Source: Cupriavidus oxalaticus
Lineage (GTDB): Bacteria > Pseudomonadota > Gammaproteobacteria > Burkholderiales > Burkholderiaceae
Length of the DNA stretch: 64,000 bases
Assembly: GCF_004768545.1 (NCBI RefSeq)
Contig: NZ_CP038635.1
Coordinates: 620,001-684,000 of the forward strand
Direction of reading: 5' to 3'
The notes under the pieces were generated by a model. It was not told the origin of the DNA. It ran no database searches and was given only the letters and a program-made list of their open reading frames with translations. Positions 63,498 through 64,000 of the stretch are shown in pieces; the stretch's first letter is position 1, and each line of letters opens with the position of its first letter. The position numbers and the translations under genes were made by a program.

Positions 63498-64000
63498 GCC
63501 CCCTGGCGTTGTTCGACGCCGCGCGGCCCGCACGCCTGCAGGAACGCATCGAGCGGCGTCGGCCGCCCGATCGCATAGCCCTGCGCGAAGTCGACGCCGA
63601 TCGCGCGCAGCGCTTCGAGCGTGCGCTCATCCTCCACCCACTCCGCCACGGTCTTCACGCCGAGCCGGTGGCCGATGTCGTTGATCGAGCTGACGATCTC
63701 GCGGTCGACGGCGTTGTCCGCCAGCTGGCGGATAAAGCTGCCGTCGATCTTCAGGAAATCGACCGGGAACTGCTTCAGGTAGGCAAACGACGACAGCCCC
63801 GAGCCAAAGTCGTCGAGCGACACGGTGCAGCCCGCGCGCTTCATCTCCGACACCAGCCGGTTGGCCGCCGCCATGTTGTTGATCAGCGCCGTCTCGGTGA
63901 TCTCCAGCCGGATGCGGCTGGCGGGCAGCGCGCTGGCGTCCAGCTCGGCATGCAGGAAGGGCAGCAGGAACGGCTCGCCCAGCGAGTTGGCCGACAGGTT
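63494..64000 (-). CDS. EAL-domain protein, C-terminal part (cut by window edge)
   Basis: Only the last 168 residues are visible, and the gene continues past base 64000. They form the second half of an EAL domain: NLSANSLGEPF, RLEITETALIN, CTVSLDDFGSGLSSFAYLKQF, FLKIDGSFIRQL, VKTVAEWVED and FAQGYAIGRPTP. The DDFGSG acidic pair, KIDGSF and the Glu in AEWVE are present. An active c-di-GMP phosphodiesterase is possible, but the EAL motif itself lies upstream of the edge. Its stop overlaps the hutC GTG start. Confidence 0.85.
   Translation of the reverse strand, partial: NLSANSLGEPFLLPFLHAELDASALPASRIRLEITETALINNMAAANRLVSEMKRAGCTVSLDDFGSGLSSFAYLKQFPVDFLKIDGSFIRQLADNAVDREIVSSINDIGHRLGVKTVAEWVEDERTLEALRAIGVDFAQGYAIGRPTPLDAFLQACGPRGVEQRQGA

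Overview
The window is high-GC DNA from a betaproteobacterial chromosome, most likely a Cupriavidus or close Burkholderiaceae relative. The reasons are the complete soluble NAD-dependent formate dehydrogenase operon fdsGBACD with a divergent fdsR-type regulator, the GC-rich third codon positions, and the surrounding betaproteobacterial core genes (mod, pqi, dct, hut). Species cannot be fixed from the sequence alone. Genes are tightly packed, with many 4-base ATGA or GTGA overlaps. I see no rRNA, tRNA, CRISPR array, insertion sequence or phage.

Region 1 (1-14139) is a cell-surface glycan locus. It has the end of an ABC exporter ATPase fused to a receiver domain, then a leftward arm (GT4 glycosyltransferase, UDP-glucuronate decarboxylase-like epimerase, PIG-L deacetylase, GT2). 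A rightward arm of seven overlapping genes follows (SDR, heptose-bisphosphatase-like HAD, GT9, carbamoyltransferase, GT2, GT9, GT4-like). The content suggests a heptose- and pentose-containing, carbamoylated, partly deacetylated glycan; its identity is unknown and this is the best candidate for an undescribed system.

Region 2 (14160-22784) holds a hypothetical gene with a hexanucleotide repeat. It is followed by a leftward signalling operon (degenerate serine-recombinase-like regulator, CheB methylesterase, giant CheB/CheR hybrid histidine kinase), a small orphan gene, a hemerythrin and a 7Fe ferredoxin.

Region 3 (22781-30191) is fdsR and fdsGBACD, for oxidation of formate to CO2 with reduction of NAD+ by a molybdenum enzyme. 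Two 23-base direct repeats lie in the divergent promoter. Region 4 (30282-41996) contains a GT51 transglycosylase, an Ldh2-family dehydrogenase with a DASS permease, a small RRM-like protein, a tyrosine phosphatase, a FabI paralogue, modE and modABC with a clear ModE box, a DUF1059 protein, a D-2-hydroxyacid dehydrogenase and a nucleoside deoxyribosyltransferase. The mod genes supply the molybdate that formate dehydrogenase needs.

Region 5 (42136-51857) carries an AI-2E-type permease with a pqi operon whose PqiA is split in two, an HPP/CBS membrane protein with a perfect palindrome upstream, an Lrp regulator divergent from an arginine-deiminase-fold hydrolase and ornithine cyclodeaminase, and an HTH/pseudo-receiver protein. 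Region 6 (52328-64000) is dctABD (C4-dicarboxylate uptake, with a sigma-54-like promoter and a leader ORF before dctA), a repeat-rich intergenic region, and a histidine-use cluster (hutG, MFS transporter, hutU, hutC). A vapBC toxin-antitoxin pair sits inside the hut cluster, and an EAL-domain gene is cut by the right edge.
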